A DNA stretch of 64,000 nt from Paenibacillus durus ATCC 35681 (GTDB lineage: Bacteria > Bacillota > Bacilli > Paenibacillales > Paenibacillaceae), in contig NZ_CP011114.1 of NCBI RefSeq assembly GCF_000993825.1, positions 806,001-870,000 of the forward strand, in the 5' to 3' direction. This document shows, one piece after another, positions 41,151 to 50,052 of this stretch. A program made the translations under genes and the position numbers. The notes under the pieces are model-generated. The model did not search any database and was not told the origin of the DNA. It was given only the letters and a program-made list of their open reading frames with translations. The stretch's first letter is position 1, and every line of letters starts with the position of its first letter.

Positions 41151-41972
41151 ATGATCAAAGCCATTTTCAGTGACATTGACGGAACTTTGCTGAATTCGCG
41201 GCATCAGATCACACCGGAGACCAAATCCGCCATACAAAAGGTGAAGGACCGGGATATTCCGTTTGTCCTCGTTTCGGCCCGGATGCCTAGCGGGATTCTG
41301 TCTTTGCAGCAAGAGCTTGAAATCAATGCGCCTGTTATTTGCTACAGCGGCGCTCTAGTCCTGGGCGGAAGCGACAGCGGGGGCCAAAGGGAAACCCTTC
41401 ACAGCGTTGGAATGGGCAAGAGCAGCGTCGATCTTCTGCTTAGCATCGTAAGCGCGGACTTTCCGGGCATCAGCTTCAGTCTGTACAGCCATGACCAGTG
41501 GATTGTCGGCGACCGCTGCGACCCGTGGGTCATTCAGGAGCAGGAAATCATTAAGGTCGATCCGATTGAGCGCGAGCTGTCCTCTTATATTGAAGAAGAT
41601 CATGAGATTCACAAAATACTATGTATGGGAAATCCGCAGGAGATTAACCGGCTGGCGCAAACGCTGAACAACGCGGTCCCCGGCATCAGCATTTATAAAT
41701 CGAAAGACACCTACCTCGAAATCATGGATGAAATGGTGTCCAAATCATACGCGATCCGCGAGCTGGAGGAGGTGCTTCATATCTCCAACCGGGAGCTGAT
41801 GGCGATCGGCGACAATTATAACGATATCGACATGATCCTGTACGCGGGACTGGGGATTGCGATGGGGAATGCGCCGGAGGAAGTGAAGCGGATTGCCGAC
41901 AAGGTCACTTTAAGCAATGACGAGGACGGCTTGAAGGACGGAATTGAGAGATTTGTTTTAATATACCCTTAA
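41151..41972 (+). CDS. HAD-superfamily IIB phosphatase (Cof/YidA-like)
   Basis: 273 residues. HAD motif I is FSDIDGTLLNSRHQIT at 6-21 with nucleophile D8; motif II is VLVSARMPSG; motifs III and IV are in MELMAIGDNYNDIDMILYAG near 220-240. A type-IIB cap lies between motifs II and III. Family members dephosphorylate sugar phosphates and cofactors such as PLP or FMN. ATG after GAGGAGCG. Directly downstream of the DeoR regulator, which typically senses a sugar phosphate, so it may limit accumulation of such a compound. Confidence 0.9.
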   Translation: MIKAIFSDIDGTLLNSRHQITPETKSAIQKVKDRDIPFVLVSARMPSGILSLQQELEINAPVICYSGALVLGGSDSGGQRETLHSVGMGKSSVDLLLSIVSADFPGISFSLYSHDQWIVGDRCDPWVIQEQEIIKVDPIERELSSYIEEDHEIHKILCMGNPQEINRLAQTLNNAVPGISIYKSKDTYLEIMDEMVSKSYAIRELEEVLHISNRELMAIGDNYNDIDMILYAGLGIAMGNAPEEVKRIADKVTLSNDEDGLKDGIERFVLIYP

Positions 41973-42029
41973 CATAAGAGATTTATAGTAGAAATAAGAC
42001 CTTATGACAAAAAAAGGGTGGCTGAATCG

Positions 42030-42659
42030 ATGGGAATTCATGCGTATTTCCGATCTTTGGGCGGGCTTGAGCGGATTATCCGCTGTCCGGGGAAATTCAA
42101 ATTCGAGGAACACAGTGTGGCGGCCCACTCGTGGAAAGTGGTGCAGTATGCCAAGACGCTGGCGGATATCGAGGAACAGCACGGCGTGAAGATTGACTGG
42201 AAGAAGCTTTACGAGATTACGAGCAGCCATGATTATGGCGAAATCTTTATTGGCGACATCAAAACGCCGGTTAAACATTCCTCCCCGCAGCTTCGGGCGC
42301 TGATCCAGCAGGTGGAAGAGGGGATGGTGCACCATTTTATCGAGGAAAATATTCCGTCCGAATTCAAAAGCATCTTCTACAACCAGCTCCGCGAGGGCAA
42401 GGACGATTCGGTGGAAGGGCGCATTCTTGAAGTCGCCGACAAGCTGGACCAGGTGTACGAGGCGTTCGCCGAGCTGCAAAAGGGCAATACGGAGAAGGAA
42501 TTTATCACGATGTACCGCAGCGCCCTCATGAAGATCAAGGACATCCCGCTGCACTGTGTCGGTTATTTTCTCGACCGCATCCTGCCGGATCTCGTTAACG
42601 AAGAAACAATGTCCCCTGTCGACATCAGGCGGATAACGGAAGAAGCATTGGCCAATTAG
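42030..42659 (+). CDS. HD-domain nucleotidase-like protein (YfbR type)
   Basis: 209 residues from the ATG at 42030, about nine bases after AGGGTGG; a GTG at 42018 lies in frame within that site. HD-superfamily signature: EEHSVAAHSWKVVQYAKTLA (H and the following pairs) and SSHDYGEIFIGDIKTPVKHSS with the HD pair near residue 71. The layout matches the E. coli YfbR 5'-deoxynucleotidase family. Metal-dependent dephosphorylation of nucleoside monophosphates is the family's known activity; substrate is unproven here. Monocistronic, followed by a terminator. Confidence 0.82.
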   Translation: MGIHAYFRSLGGLERIIRCPGKFKFEEHSVAAHSWKVVQYAKTLADIEEQHGVKIDWKKLYEITSSHDYGEIFIGDIKTPVKHSSPQLRALIQQVEEGMVHHFIEENIPSEFKSIFYNQLREGKDDSVEGRILEVADKLDQVYEAFAELQKGNTEKEFITMYRSALMKIKDIPLHCVGYFLDRILPDLVNEETMSPVDIRRITEEALAN

Positions 42660-42687
42660 CAAAATGAAATAGAGAAATTTTGAGCAG

Positions 42688-42716
42688 AGAGCCTAACGCG
42701 TGGTTGGGCTCTTTTA
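42688..42716 (+). terminator. Terminator after HD-domain gene
   Basis: Arms AGAGCCTAAC and GTTGGGCTCT (one G-T pair) with a five-base loop, then TTTT. Confidence 0.82.
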
Positions 42717-42807
42717 ATTCACACTTGACCCATTGGATTTATCGTGATATATTTTCTCCAATGAAAGTTTTAATTTCATAAACGAAGAGCCCACTGGACA
42801 AACCAAC

Positions 42808-42847
42808 GGCCTGCCGACCTCTATCAAGAGCGAAGTAGGCCTTTTTC
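42808..42847 (+). terminator. Possible second terminator/hairpin upstream of LacI gene
   Basis: GGCCT and AGGCC arms with a long internal loop that contains CTCT...AGAG, then TTTTT. Weaker than the preceding terminator; may shield the LacI promoter from read-through. Confidence 0.5.
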
Positions 42848-42920
42848 TATGTGCTGAAAGGGGTGGGATGGAATTTAACGCAATTTTAATACATGTAACT
42901 GAAGCAGCTTGATCAGAAAA

Positions 42921-42936
42921 CTGAAAAGCTTTTCAG
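42921..42936. promoter_or_regulatory. LacI operator (autoregulatory copy)
   Basis: Perfect 16-bp palindrome CTGAAAAGCTTTTCAG, 16 bases upstream of the LacI start. A second copy, CTGAAAAGCTTTTCTA, lies at 43979-43994 before the binding-protein gene. Confidence 0.8.
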
Positions 42937-42951
42937 TGAAAGGTGATTGCA

Positions 42952-43971
42952 ATGAAAGCAACGATCAAAGATGTGGCGAGCCTCGCCAGTGTATCCATCA
43001 GCACGGTATCCAGAGTATTGAATAACCCTGAAATGGTCGTTCCAAGAAAACGCCAGAGGGTGCTGGAGGCCATCCGTGAGCTGAACTATTCGCCGAATGC
43101 ATTGGCCAGAGGGCTTATACATAAGCGGACCGGTACGCTCGGAGTGTTGATCCCGGATATTTCGAATCTTTTTTATTCTGCTGTGCTTAGGGGAATGGAG
43201 GATGCCGCAAACCGCTCGAATTCCAATCTCATTATTTGCAATACGGATACAAGCGCCGCACGCAGGAATTCCATCCTGAAGGTGCTGTACGAGAAGCAGA
43301 TTGACGGCGTAATTTGGACAAGCGAGCCGCTTTCCCGTGATAGTTATGAAATGTTTGCAAAGCTCGATTTTCCGGTGGTGCTTGCGGCTACGCATAGTCT
43401 GGATTACAACATTCCTTCCGTAAAAGTGGACGATGAGCAGGCGGCTTACGATGCAACGGTGTATCTGATTGGGCGGGGGCATACCCGCATCGGCATGATC
43501 AGCGGTCCGAAGGCCGACCCCATCTCCGGTTATCCGCGAATCCAAGGCTTTCTCCGGGCATTAAGGGATCATCACCTCGAATTTGATGAATCGGTCTGCG
43601 TGGAATTCGGGAAATACCATTTTGAGGACAGCTATGAAGCGATGAAACGCCTTCACGGTAAATACCCGGAAATGACGGCTGTATTTGCTTCCAGTGATGA
43701 ACGAGCGCTTGCTGCTATTTCTTACCTGCATGAGAATCAGATCCGGGTACCGGATGACATCTCGGTCATCGGATTTGACGGCACACGGATGGCGGGCATG
43801 AGCTTTCCCCGGCTGACGACGGTAGCCCAGCCGCTGTATGACATCGGTTATTTGGCGGTGGACAAGCTTTTGAAAGTGATCAATGGGGAGCCTATCGAGG
43901 AACTGCGAACCTGTGTGCCTCATGAAATTATTGAACGCAATTCCGTAATGGATTGTCCGCAGCTAATCTGA
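42952..43971 (+). CDS. LacI-family regulator of sugar ABC/sulfatase operon
   Basis: 339 residues from the ATG at 42952, after GAAAGGTGA; a GTG at 42943 falls inside the ribosome site. MKATIKDVASLASVSISTVSRVLNN is the DNA-binding domain, GLIHKRTGTLGVLIPDISNLFYSAVLRGMED the start of the sugar-binding core, and SVIGFDGTRMAGMSFPRLTTV the end. It stands at the head of the importer genes, same strand, with the palindromic operator repeated before itself and before the binding protein. The 3' end shows an 11-base tandem repeat (AGCTAATCTGA, 43961-43971 and 43972-43982) covering the stop codon. Confidence 0.92.
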   Translation: MKATIKDVASLASVSISTVSRVLNNPEMVVPRKRQRVLEAIRELNYSPNALARGLIHKRTGTLGVLIPDISNLFYSAVLRGMEDAANRSNSNLIICNTDTSAARRNSILKVLYEKQIDGVIWTSEPLSRDSYEMFAKLDFPVVLAATHSLDYNIPSVKVDDEQAAYDATVYLIGRGHTRIGMISGPKADPISGYPRIQGFLRALRDHHLEFDESVCVEFGKYHFEDSYEAMKRLHGKYPEMTAVFASSDERALAAISYLHENQIRVPDDISVIGFDGTRMAGMSFPRLTTVAQPLYDIGYLAVDKLLKVINGEPIEELRTCVPHEIIERNSVMDCPQLI

Positions 43972-43978
43972 AGCTAAT

Positions 43979-43994
43979 CTGAAAAGCTTTTCTA
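43979..43994. promoter_or_regulatory. LacI operator before sugar ABC operon
   Basis: CTGAAAAGCTTTTCTA matches the 42921 operator in 14 of 16 bases, placed about 50 bases upstream of the solute-binding protein gene. Confidence 0.8.
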
Positions 43995-44046
43995 TTTTGT
44001 AATAATTGTAACTTATTTATTAAATCCCATAAGGAGGAGTTAAACA

Positions 44047-45396
44047 ATGAGAACAAAAGCAGGCAAATTAAGTATGGCGCTGATTCTGACCGGGGTACTG
44101 CTTGCGGGCTGCGGCAACTCCGGCAACAACGCTTCCGGCTCGGGCAGCGCAAGCACCGAACCCAGCGCGGCGCCTTCCGCCGCCGCTTCGGCGGCAGCCC
44201 CCGCGTCACCGGCAGCGGGCGAAAAAGTGAAAATCGTCTTCAGCCAGGGCGCAGACCAGACCGACGGCACTAAAAAACTGGTGGCGGCCTTTGAAGCAAA
44301 ACATCCGGACATCGACGTCGAGGTCCGCGAGTTCCCGAATGATTCCTCGCAAATGCATGACCAGCTTCTGACGATTCTGAGTGGCCAATCCTCCGAGATC
44401 GATGTGCTGAATCTGGATGTAACGTGGCCCGCCGAATTTGCCCAAGCCGGATTTCTGCTGCCGCTGGACCGTTATATCGAGCAGGATGGCATTGATACGA
44501 ATGAATACTTGAAGGGCGGTATTGAAGCGGGTTATTACAACGGCCAGCAGTGGGCGTTCCCGAGATACAACAATGCGGGTCTGCTGTACTACCGCACCGA
44601 TCTGGTGAAGAAGGTTCCGGCAACCTGGGACGAGCTTCTGAAGCAGGCGGAGCAGTTGAAGGGTCAGGGCGGAACCAAGTACGGATTTGTGACACAAGGC
44701 AAGCAGTATGAAGGGTTGGCCGTTGGTTTCACCGAATTGGTTAACGCTTATGGCGGCAAAATCATTGACGATCAGGGCAATGTGGTCGTGAACAGCCCTG
44801 AGGCTTTGAAGGGACTCAAGAAGCTGATCGAGATCCAAACCTCGAAGGCGGTTCCTTCCAACCTGAATACTTTTACGGAAAAAGAAACCTTAACCGCGTT
44901 CATCGAAGGTAACGCTGTATTCGCCCGTCATTGGCCGGCCTTGTATGCGCAGGCTAACGATCCGAAAGTCTCCAAAATTGTCGGTAAAGTAGGCATTGCG
45001 CCGCTTCCGGCCGGTGATGCCCGTTCCGCGGCGGCGCTGGGCGGCTGGCTCGGGGCCATCAGCAAATACTCCCAGCATCCGAAGGAAGCGTGGGAATTCC
45101 TGAAGTTCCTGATCAGCGAAGAAGGGGAAAAAATTGTAGCCATCAACAATACGCAAACGCCAACCTACCTGAAGCTGTTCGATGATCCGGAAGTGCAGAA
45201 GGCCAGCCCGCTGTTTGCCAATCGCGATTTCGTGAACGGCCTTGGCAGCGCGGTACCGCGGACCATTACACCGCAATACGCCAAAATCTCCGGGCTGATT
45301 CAAGTGGAGGTCTCCAAAGCCATCGCCGGTCAGCAGACCGCCGAGCAAGCCCTGACTAACTTGGAAACACAAATTAAAGCTGTTGTAGCTCAATAG
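44047..45396 (+). CDS. Sugar ABC solute-binding lipoprotein
   Basis: 449 residues. Signal peptide with lipobox LLAGC (C22), an Ala/Ser/Pro-rich linker to about residue 60, then family-1 solute-binding domains: VKIVFSQGADQTDGTKKLVAAFEAKHPDIDVEV and QQWAFPRYNNAGLLYYRTDLVKKVP, the latter typical for trehalose/maltose-like binding proteins. ATG after AAGGAGG. First gene of an importer-sulfatase operon; ligand probably a sugar or sulfated saccharide. A hairpin between this gene and the permeases probably raises its expression relative to them. Confidence 0.93.
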   Translation: MRTKAGKLSMALILTGVLLAGCGNSGNNASGSGSASTEPSAAPSAAASAAAPASPAAGEKVKIVFSQGADQTDGTKKLVAAFEAKHPDIDVEVREFPNDSSQMHDQLLTILSGQSSEIDVLNLDVTWPAEFAQAGFLLPLDRYIEQDGIDTNEYLKGGIEAGYYNGQQWAFPRYNNAGLLYYRTDLVKKVPATWDELLKQAEQLKGQGGTKYGFVTQGKQYEGLAVGFTELVNAYGGKIIDDQGNVVVNSPEALKGLKKLIEIQTSKAVPSNLNTFTEKETLTAFIEGNAVFARHWPALYAQANDPKVSKIVGKVGIAPLPAGDARSAAALGGWLGAISKYSQHPKEAWEFLKFLISEEGEKIVAINNTQTPTYLKLFDDPEVQKASPLFANRDFVNGLGSAVPRTITPQYAKISGLIQVEVSKAIAGQQTAEQALTNLETQIKAVVAQ

Positions 45397-45421
45397 ATAA
45401 GCGGTACGCCAAGACAGGCGG

Positions 45422-45457
45422 GTGAAGAGCCGTATTTACGGCTCCTCACTCGTTTTT
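45422..45457 (+). terminator. Intra-operon hairpin/attenuator after the binding-protein gene
   Basis: Arms GTGAAGAGCCGTA and TACGGCTCCTCAC (one mismatch) around a two-base loop, followed by CGTTTTT. Typical partial terminator that keeps the binding protein more abundant than the membrane subunits. Confidence 0.78.
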
Positions 45458-45493
45458 GGGCGTAGTGCAACAAGAGTGAAGGGGTGTCATATC

Positions 45494-46801
45494 ATGCCGC
45501 TTAAGAACAAAAGCAAATGGAGAGAAGGAAGAGCGGCATACGCCATGATTCTTCCCGCCGTGCTGATTATCGCCGCCGTTGCACTCTGGCCGCTGCTCCG
45601 TTCCTTCTGGATCAGCCTGTTCGATCTCCGGCTGAACGATCCGACCCGCAATGCCATTCACTACTCGTATTCGCTGAATGTCGAGCAGTATGCCGACCGG
45701 TTTCCCGGTCTGCTCCGTGCGGTGAAGCGGGAAGCCGGAAATGCCGGGGACGGAGGGGCGTCCGGATTGTCAGCCATCCAGAAGAAATTGGAGGAAGTCG
45801 GCCAAGGGCTAGAGGAGGACCCGGCATTTCGGGAAAGGCTCGCGCAGGTGAACGGGCTGCTGGATGCTTTTTCGCCGGTTCCGCAGGAGCTGCGGTTCAT
45901 CCCGGTGGACAACGCGAAGTCCGAGCAGTTGAAGGCGGAGCTTCAAGAGATTCGAAAGGAGCTGGCGGGACTTAAGGCCGGTGGTTCTCTGGAACGTCCG
46001 GATGAGGTCATCGGGCTGACTAGCGCCCTGTTGGACACGTTCCAGGCTCCCAACTTTGTCGGATTATCACATTATAAAGAATTGATGTCCGGCGGGCGGC
46101 TGTGGGAGTCACTGAGCAATACCCTCTTATTTACCGTGTTTGCCGTAGCGCTGGAAATGCTGTTTGGTCTTCTGATTGCGCTGCTGCTGAACCGCACCTT
46201 TCGGGGGCGCGGGCTTGTGCGTGCAGCGGTGCTCATCCCGTGGGCCACGCCGACCGCCGTATCGGCCATGATCTGGCATTATTTGTACGACGGCCAGAAC
46301 GGCATTGTCGCGAAGCTGCTCTACGAAGCCGGGCTGATTTCGGATATGGGGACGCTGCTGTCTTCCGGCTCCCGGGTGATGGGCTCGGTCATTATGGCGG
46401 ATGTGTGGAAGACGGCTCCTTTCGTCGCTCTGCTGCTGCTGGCCGGTCTTCAGAACATTCCATCCTCCCTGTATGAAGCTGCCTGGGTGGATGGAGGCGG
46501 AAGGTGGAAGCAGTTTGTGCATGTCACCGTGCCGCTGCTGAAGCCCGCTTTTTTCGTCGCGCTGATGTTCCGTACGCTGGATGCGTTCCGCGTGTTTGAT
46601 CTGATCTACGTCCTTACCGGCGGCGGCCCCGCCAATTCAACGGAATCGGTCTCCATTTACGCGTACAAAACGATGTTCAGCGAACTGGATTTCGGCAAAG
46701 GCTCGGCGCTTTCCGTCATCGTCTTTGTCTGTGTGCTGCTGATCAGCATGGCGTATGTCAAGTGGCTGGGCGCAGATGTTGTCGGCAGGCGCGCCGGGTA
46801 A
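45494..46801 (+). CDS. Sugar ABC permease (MalF-type) with large periplasmic insert
   Basis: 435 residues from the ATG at 45494, after GAAGGGGTG; longer than the usual 290-310. The first membrane segment (AMILPAVLIIAAVALWPLLRSFWISLF) is followed by about 130 residues, roughly 50-180, rich in Glu, Lys and Gln (LSAIQKKLEEVGQGLEEDPAF...), before the next segments. This resembles the extracytoplasmic domain of MalF of enteric bacteria in location but not clearly in sequence. The EAA loop is LYEAAWVDGGGRWKQFVHVTVPLLKP near 335-360. It pairs with the downstream permease 12 bases away. Confidence 0.9.
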   Translation: MPLKNKSKWREGRAAYAMILPAVLIIAAVALWPLLRSFWISLFDLRLNDPTRNAIHYSYSLNVEQYADRFPGLLRAVKREAGNAGDGGASGLSAIQKKLEEVGQGLEEDPAFRERLAQVNGLLDAFSPVPQELRFIPVDNAKSEQLKAELQEIRKELAGLKAGGSLERPDEVIGLTSALLDTFQAPNFVGLSHYKELMSGGRLWESLSNTLLFTVFAVALEMLFGLLIALLLNRTFRGRGLVRAAVLIPWATPTAVSAMIWHYLYDGQNGIVAKLLYEAGLISDMGTLLSSGSRVMGSVIMADVWKTAPFVALLLLAGLQNIPSSLYEAAWVDGGGRWKQFVHVTVPLLKPAFFVALMFRTLDAFRVFDLIYVLTGGGPANSTESVSIYAYKTMFSELDFGKGSALSVIVFVCVLLISMAYVKWLGADVVGRRAG

Positions 46802-46812
46802 GGAGGGAAAGC

Positions 46813-47640
46813 ATGAGACCAAAGCCAGGACTGCTGTTTTATATCGCTATTGTAGCTTTTATAGGAATTGTGATTTTTCCGTTTCTGTGGGTGCTGCTTG
46901 CTTCATTAAAAGCCCCCCTGTATCTATATGGAGAGTACGCTTTCAGCATTAAGGTCCCGGCGTATACGCTGGAGAACTACATTTCCGTCTTTACGAACCA
47001 TCCGTTCGGCAGATATCTGCTGAACAGCTTTGTCGTCGGCGTGCTGACGATGCTCCTTTCGATAAGCATTGCCGCCTTTGCGTCGTATGCGGTGGCAAGA
47101 CTGCACTTTTTTGGCAAAACCTTTTTTCTCGGCATTCTGCTGGCCGTATCGATGCTGCCGCAAATCGCCACATTGTCGCCGCTGTTCCTGTTTATGCAAT
47201 CCACGGGATTGCGCAATACGTACGCGGGGCTGGTTATCCCCTATACAACCTATGCGCTGCCGATTGCGATCTGGTATATGACTACATTTTTCAAGCAGAT
47301 TCCGATTGAACTGGAGGAGGCGGCCAAGGTGGACGGCGCTTCGTTGCTGGGTATTTTTGGCCGGGTGCTGCTGCCACTGGTGTCGCCCGGGCTGTTCACG
47401 ACGGCGATTATCGTGTTCGTGGACGCATGGCATGAGTTCCTGTTCGCGCTGACCATCAATACGAAGCAGTCGATGATGACGGTGCCAGTCGGCATTGCGA
47501 TGTTCCAGGGGGAGTTTACGTTTCCGTGGGGAGAAATATCGGCAGCGACTGTGACGGTGACGGTTCCGGTAGTGCTGCTCGTGCTGCTGTTCCAGCGCCG
47601 GATTATCGCGGGCCTGACATCGGGAGCGGTGAAGCAATAA
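46813..47640 (+). CDS. Sugar ABC permease (MalG-type)
   Basis: 275 residues from the ATG at 46813, after AGGAGGG; the frame is open upstream but overlaps the previous gene. Six membrane segments; EAA motif LEEAAKVDGASLLGIFGRVLLPLVSP near 170-195; ends in RRIIAGLTSGAVKQ. Forms the channel with the 45494 gene. The ATPase is not encoded here, suggesting a shared MsmX-type ATPase. Confidence 0.92.
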   Translation: MRPKPGLLFYIAIVAFIGIVIFPFLWVLLASLKAPLYLYGEYAFSIKVPAYTLENYISVFTNHPFGRYLLNSFVVGVLTMLLSISIAAFASYAVARLHFFGKTFFLGILLAVSMLPQIATLSPLFLFMQSTGLRNTYAGLVIPYTTYALPIAIWYMTTFFKQIPIELEEAAKVDGASLLGIFGRVLLPLVSPGLFTTAIIVFVDAWHEFLFALTINTKQSMMTVPVGIAMFQGEFTFPWGEISAATVTVTVPVVLLVLLFQRRIIAGLTSGAVKQ

Positions 47641-47664
47641 TGTTATAAAAGGAGGATTATATTA

Positions 47665-49005
47665 ATGAAGCGAAAAAATATTTTGCTGATGACCTCGCAC
47701 GACACCGGCCGGTATTTGGGCTGCTATGGACAATCGGTTGAAACGCCTGCGATTGACGCTTTGGCCGAGGAAGGGGTGCGCTTCAGCAATTATTTCTGTC
47801 CGGCGCCGCAGTGCAGCCCGAGCCGGGGGAGCATCCTTACCGGTCTGTATCCGCAAAATCACGGCATGATCGGGCTAAGCCATCTCGGCTTCTCCATTGC
47901 CCCGGAGGTTACAACGCTGCCGATGAGCCTGAACGAAGCCGGATATGAGACGGCGCTGATCGGCTTCAGCCATGAAACGATCGGCGAAGCCGGAGGCGAC
48001 CGCACTTCATCTACATACAAGCTGGGATATGAGACAGTTCTCCCGGTACCGGGCGATCGGGCCGCGGATGTCGCGGAGCGGGTCGTCTCTTTCCTGGAGG
48101 ACAAAGCGGCCGGGCTGCGGGAACGGCCGTTTTTTGCTTCGGTCGGTTTCTTTGAAACCCACCGCGATTTCGACGAATACGCGCCGGTGGCTGATCCGGC
48201 GGATGAGATTGTTCCGCCGCCGTATCTGCCAGACACGGAGCGGGTACGTGAAGATTTTGCGCTGCTGCACGGCTCGGTGAAGACGCTCGATCACGGCATC
48301 GCCCGCATCCTGTCCCGGCTGGATGCATTGGGACTTGCGGAAGAGACGCTGGTGATCTATACGACCGATCACGGCATCGCCTTCCCCCGGGCCAAGGGCA
48401 CCCTGATGGATGCGGGTCTGGAGACCGCGCTCATCATGCGTTGCCCGGGGACGCTGGGAGCAAGGCAGGTCAACGGCCATTTACTTTGCAATGTTGATCT
48501 GATGCCAACCTTGCTGGAGTTTGCCGGAGCTGCGGCGCCGCAGAACATCGATGGAGTCAGCTTTTACAGGCTGCTGGAGAATGCGGACGGGCCTTCGACA
48601 CGCGACCATTTCTTCGCCGAACTGACCTGGCATGACGAGTATCACCCGATGCGGGGCGTCCGCACGGACCGGTACAAATATATCCGCAATTTCGAGGACG
48701 GTCCTGCCGTGTATTTGCCGCTCGACATTCATCTCAGCCCCTCCGGCCAAGAGGTGCGGGAACAATATTACAAGCCGAATGTGCCGGAAGAGCTGTACGA
48801 CCTGGCGGAAGATCCGCTGGAGGAGCGGAACCTGGTCAGCGATCCGGCTTATCAAGACATACTGTTGGAGCTGCGCCGGAAGGTGGAGGCTTGGATGATC
48901 TCGGGCGCCGACCGGCTGCTGAGCGGCAAAGTCCCGGGAACCGCCGCGCCCGGCTGGCAGGAAGAATATGAGAACGGCAGCGCGTACCGCTCCAATCGGG
49001 GATAG
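47665..49005 (+). CDS. Sulfatase (formylglycine-dependent, Cys type)
   Basis: 446 residues, alkaline-phosphatase-like fold, no signal peptide, hence cytoplasmic. The modification site C50 lies in QCSPSRGSILTG, matching C-x-P-S-R, where Cys is converted to formylglycine; metal ligands include D13 in MTSHDTGRYLG and the late YTTDHGIAFPRAKG. The MTSHDTGRYLGCYGQ start is like that of N-sulfoglucosamine sulfohydrolases. As the last gene of the LacI/ABC operon it would desulfate the imported sugar inside the cell. No maturase is encoded in the window. Confidence 0.92.
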   Translation: MKRKNILLMTSHDTGRYLGCYGQSVETPAIDALAEEGVRFSNYFCPAPQCSPSRGSILTGLYPQNHGMIGLSHLGFSIAPEVTTLPMSLNEAGYETALIGFSHETIGEAGGDRTSSTYKLGYETVLPVPGDRAADVAERVVSFLEDKAAGLRERPFFASVGFFETHRDFDEYAPVADPADEIVPPPYLPDTERVREDFALLHGSVKTLDHGIARILSRLDALGLAEETLVIYTTDHGIAFPRAKGTLMDAGLETALIMRCPGTLGARQVNGHLLCNVDLMPTLLEFAGAAAPQNIDGVSFYRLLENADGPSTRDHFFAELTWHDEYHPMRGVRTDRYKYIRNFEDGPAVYLPLDIHLSPSGQEVREQYYKPNVPEELYDLAEDPLEERNLVSDPAYQDILLELRRKVEAWMISGADRLLSGKVPGTAAPGWQEEYENGSAYRSNRG

Positions 49006-49027
49006 AGGTTTGCATGAATTCGGACTG

Positions 49028-49071
49028 GAAGCAGGTCATCACGCATTGTGCGTTAACACCTGCTTCTTTTT
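49028..49071. terminator. Terminator between sulfatase and AraC genes
   Basis: Arms GAAGCAGGT (49028-49036) and ACCTGCTTC (49058-49066), then TTTTTG. Serves the convergent genes on both strands. Confidence 0.85.
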
Positions 49072-49072
49072 G

Positions 49073-49936
49073 TTAATTATCATAAACCATTTTTCTATAT
49101 TGCGACGGAGAATAGTGCTTGTACTCTCTAAATTTACGAATAAAGTAGCTGAAGTTTTCAAAACCCACCATCAAGGAAATCTCTAAAACTTTTAACTCGC
49201 TATTTTTTAGCAGTTTCGCTGCTTTTTCACACCGGTATTCATTAATATACGTAACTGGATTTTTCCCAACAGCTATTTGAAAGTATTTTGAGAAATAATT
49301 TTTATTCATTCCTACAAGCGAAGCTAAGTCCTCAAGAAAAATTTTATCATTGTAATGTTCCTCAATATATAGGATCACTTTTTTGGTTTTTTCTTGTTTG
49401 ACTTTTGTATGAAGTCGATTTTTCAAGAAGAGTTTTCTTTCATATAAAAGATCAATGACTTCAAGGAGAATTACTTTAATACGCAAGGATGAGAGCTGGT
49501 TTTCCCCCTTTTTTATGGCAATGATATTTCGTAACTTTCCTGATAACTCCTCTTTTGATTCCTTATCTAAATGTATGGCACAAGGAAATTGCAAGGCTCC
49601 CGAGGTAATCGGCTTGATAATAGCTTGCTGGCATATGTCTGGATATTCAAAATTCAATAACTGGGGATGAAAAACAATTGCATGATGAATGGATGGACCG
49701 CTTGAGGTAACTTGATGCAAGTCTCCAGAATTGATAAAAACAAAATCTCCTTTGGAAACATGTATGTTTTCGGAATTGATCGTCACCTCCATTTCTCCCT
49801 CTTCAACATAAATAAATTCTAATTCTTCATGCCAGTGATACCCTACATAATAATCGGTTTTACGTACCTTACTGTATATATGCAACGGAAAAGACGGAGT
49901 GCCATGAATAGAATTTTCTTTTAAAGATGATTTCAT
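49073..49936 (-). CDS. AraC-family regulator with cupin sensor domain
   Basis: 287 residues from the ATG at 49936, after TTAAGGAG on the - strand; upstream in-frame codons are AT-rich noise. N-terminal cupin: GYHWHEELEFIYVEEGEMEVTINSENIHVSKGDFVFINSGDLHQV; C-terminal double helix-turn-helix: FLEDLASLVGMNKNYFSKYFQIAVGKNPVTYINEYR and ISLMVGFENFSYFIRKFREYKHYSPSQYRK. Divergent from the GH13/PTS genes and likely their activator. The coding sequence is clearly AT-richer than that of genes before 49.0 kb. Confidence 0.92.
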   Translation of the reverse strand: MKSSLKENSIHGTPSFPLHIYSKVRKTDYYVGYHWHEELEFIYVEEGEMEVTINSENIHVSKGDFVFINSGDLHQVTSSGPSIHHAIVFHPQLLNFEYPDICQQAIIKPITSGALQFPCAIHLDKESKEELSGKLRNIIAIKKGENQLSSLRIKVILLEVIDLLYERKLFLKNRLHTKVKQEKTKKVILYIEEHYNDKIFLEDLASLVGMNKNYFSKYFQIAVGKNPVTYINEYRCEKAAKLLKNSELKVLEISLMVGFENFSYFIRKFREYKHYSPSQYRKMVYDN

Positions 49937-50052
49937 TCTTATTTTCTCCTTAAAAGTGAGAATTGTGTTATAAATTTTGAAAATGTGCAAGAAAGTACTG
50001 CTAACATTCATTATACTGAAGACGTTTCCAATTGACAAAAAGGAGAGCAAAA

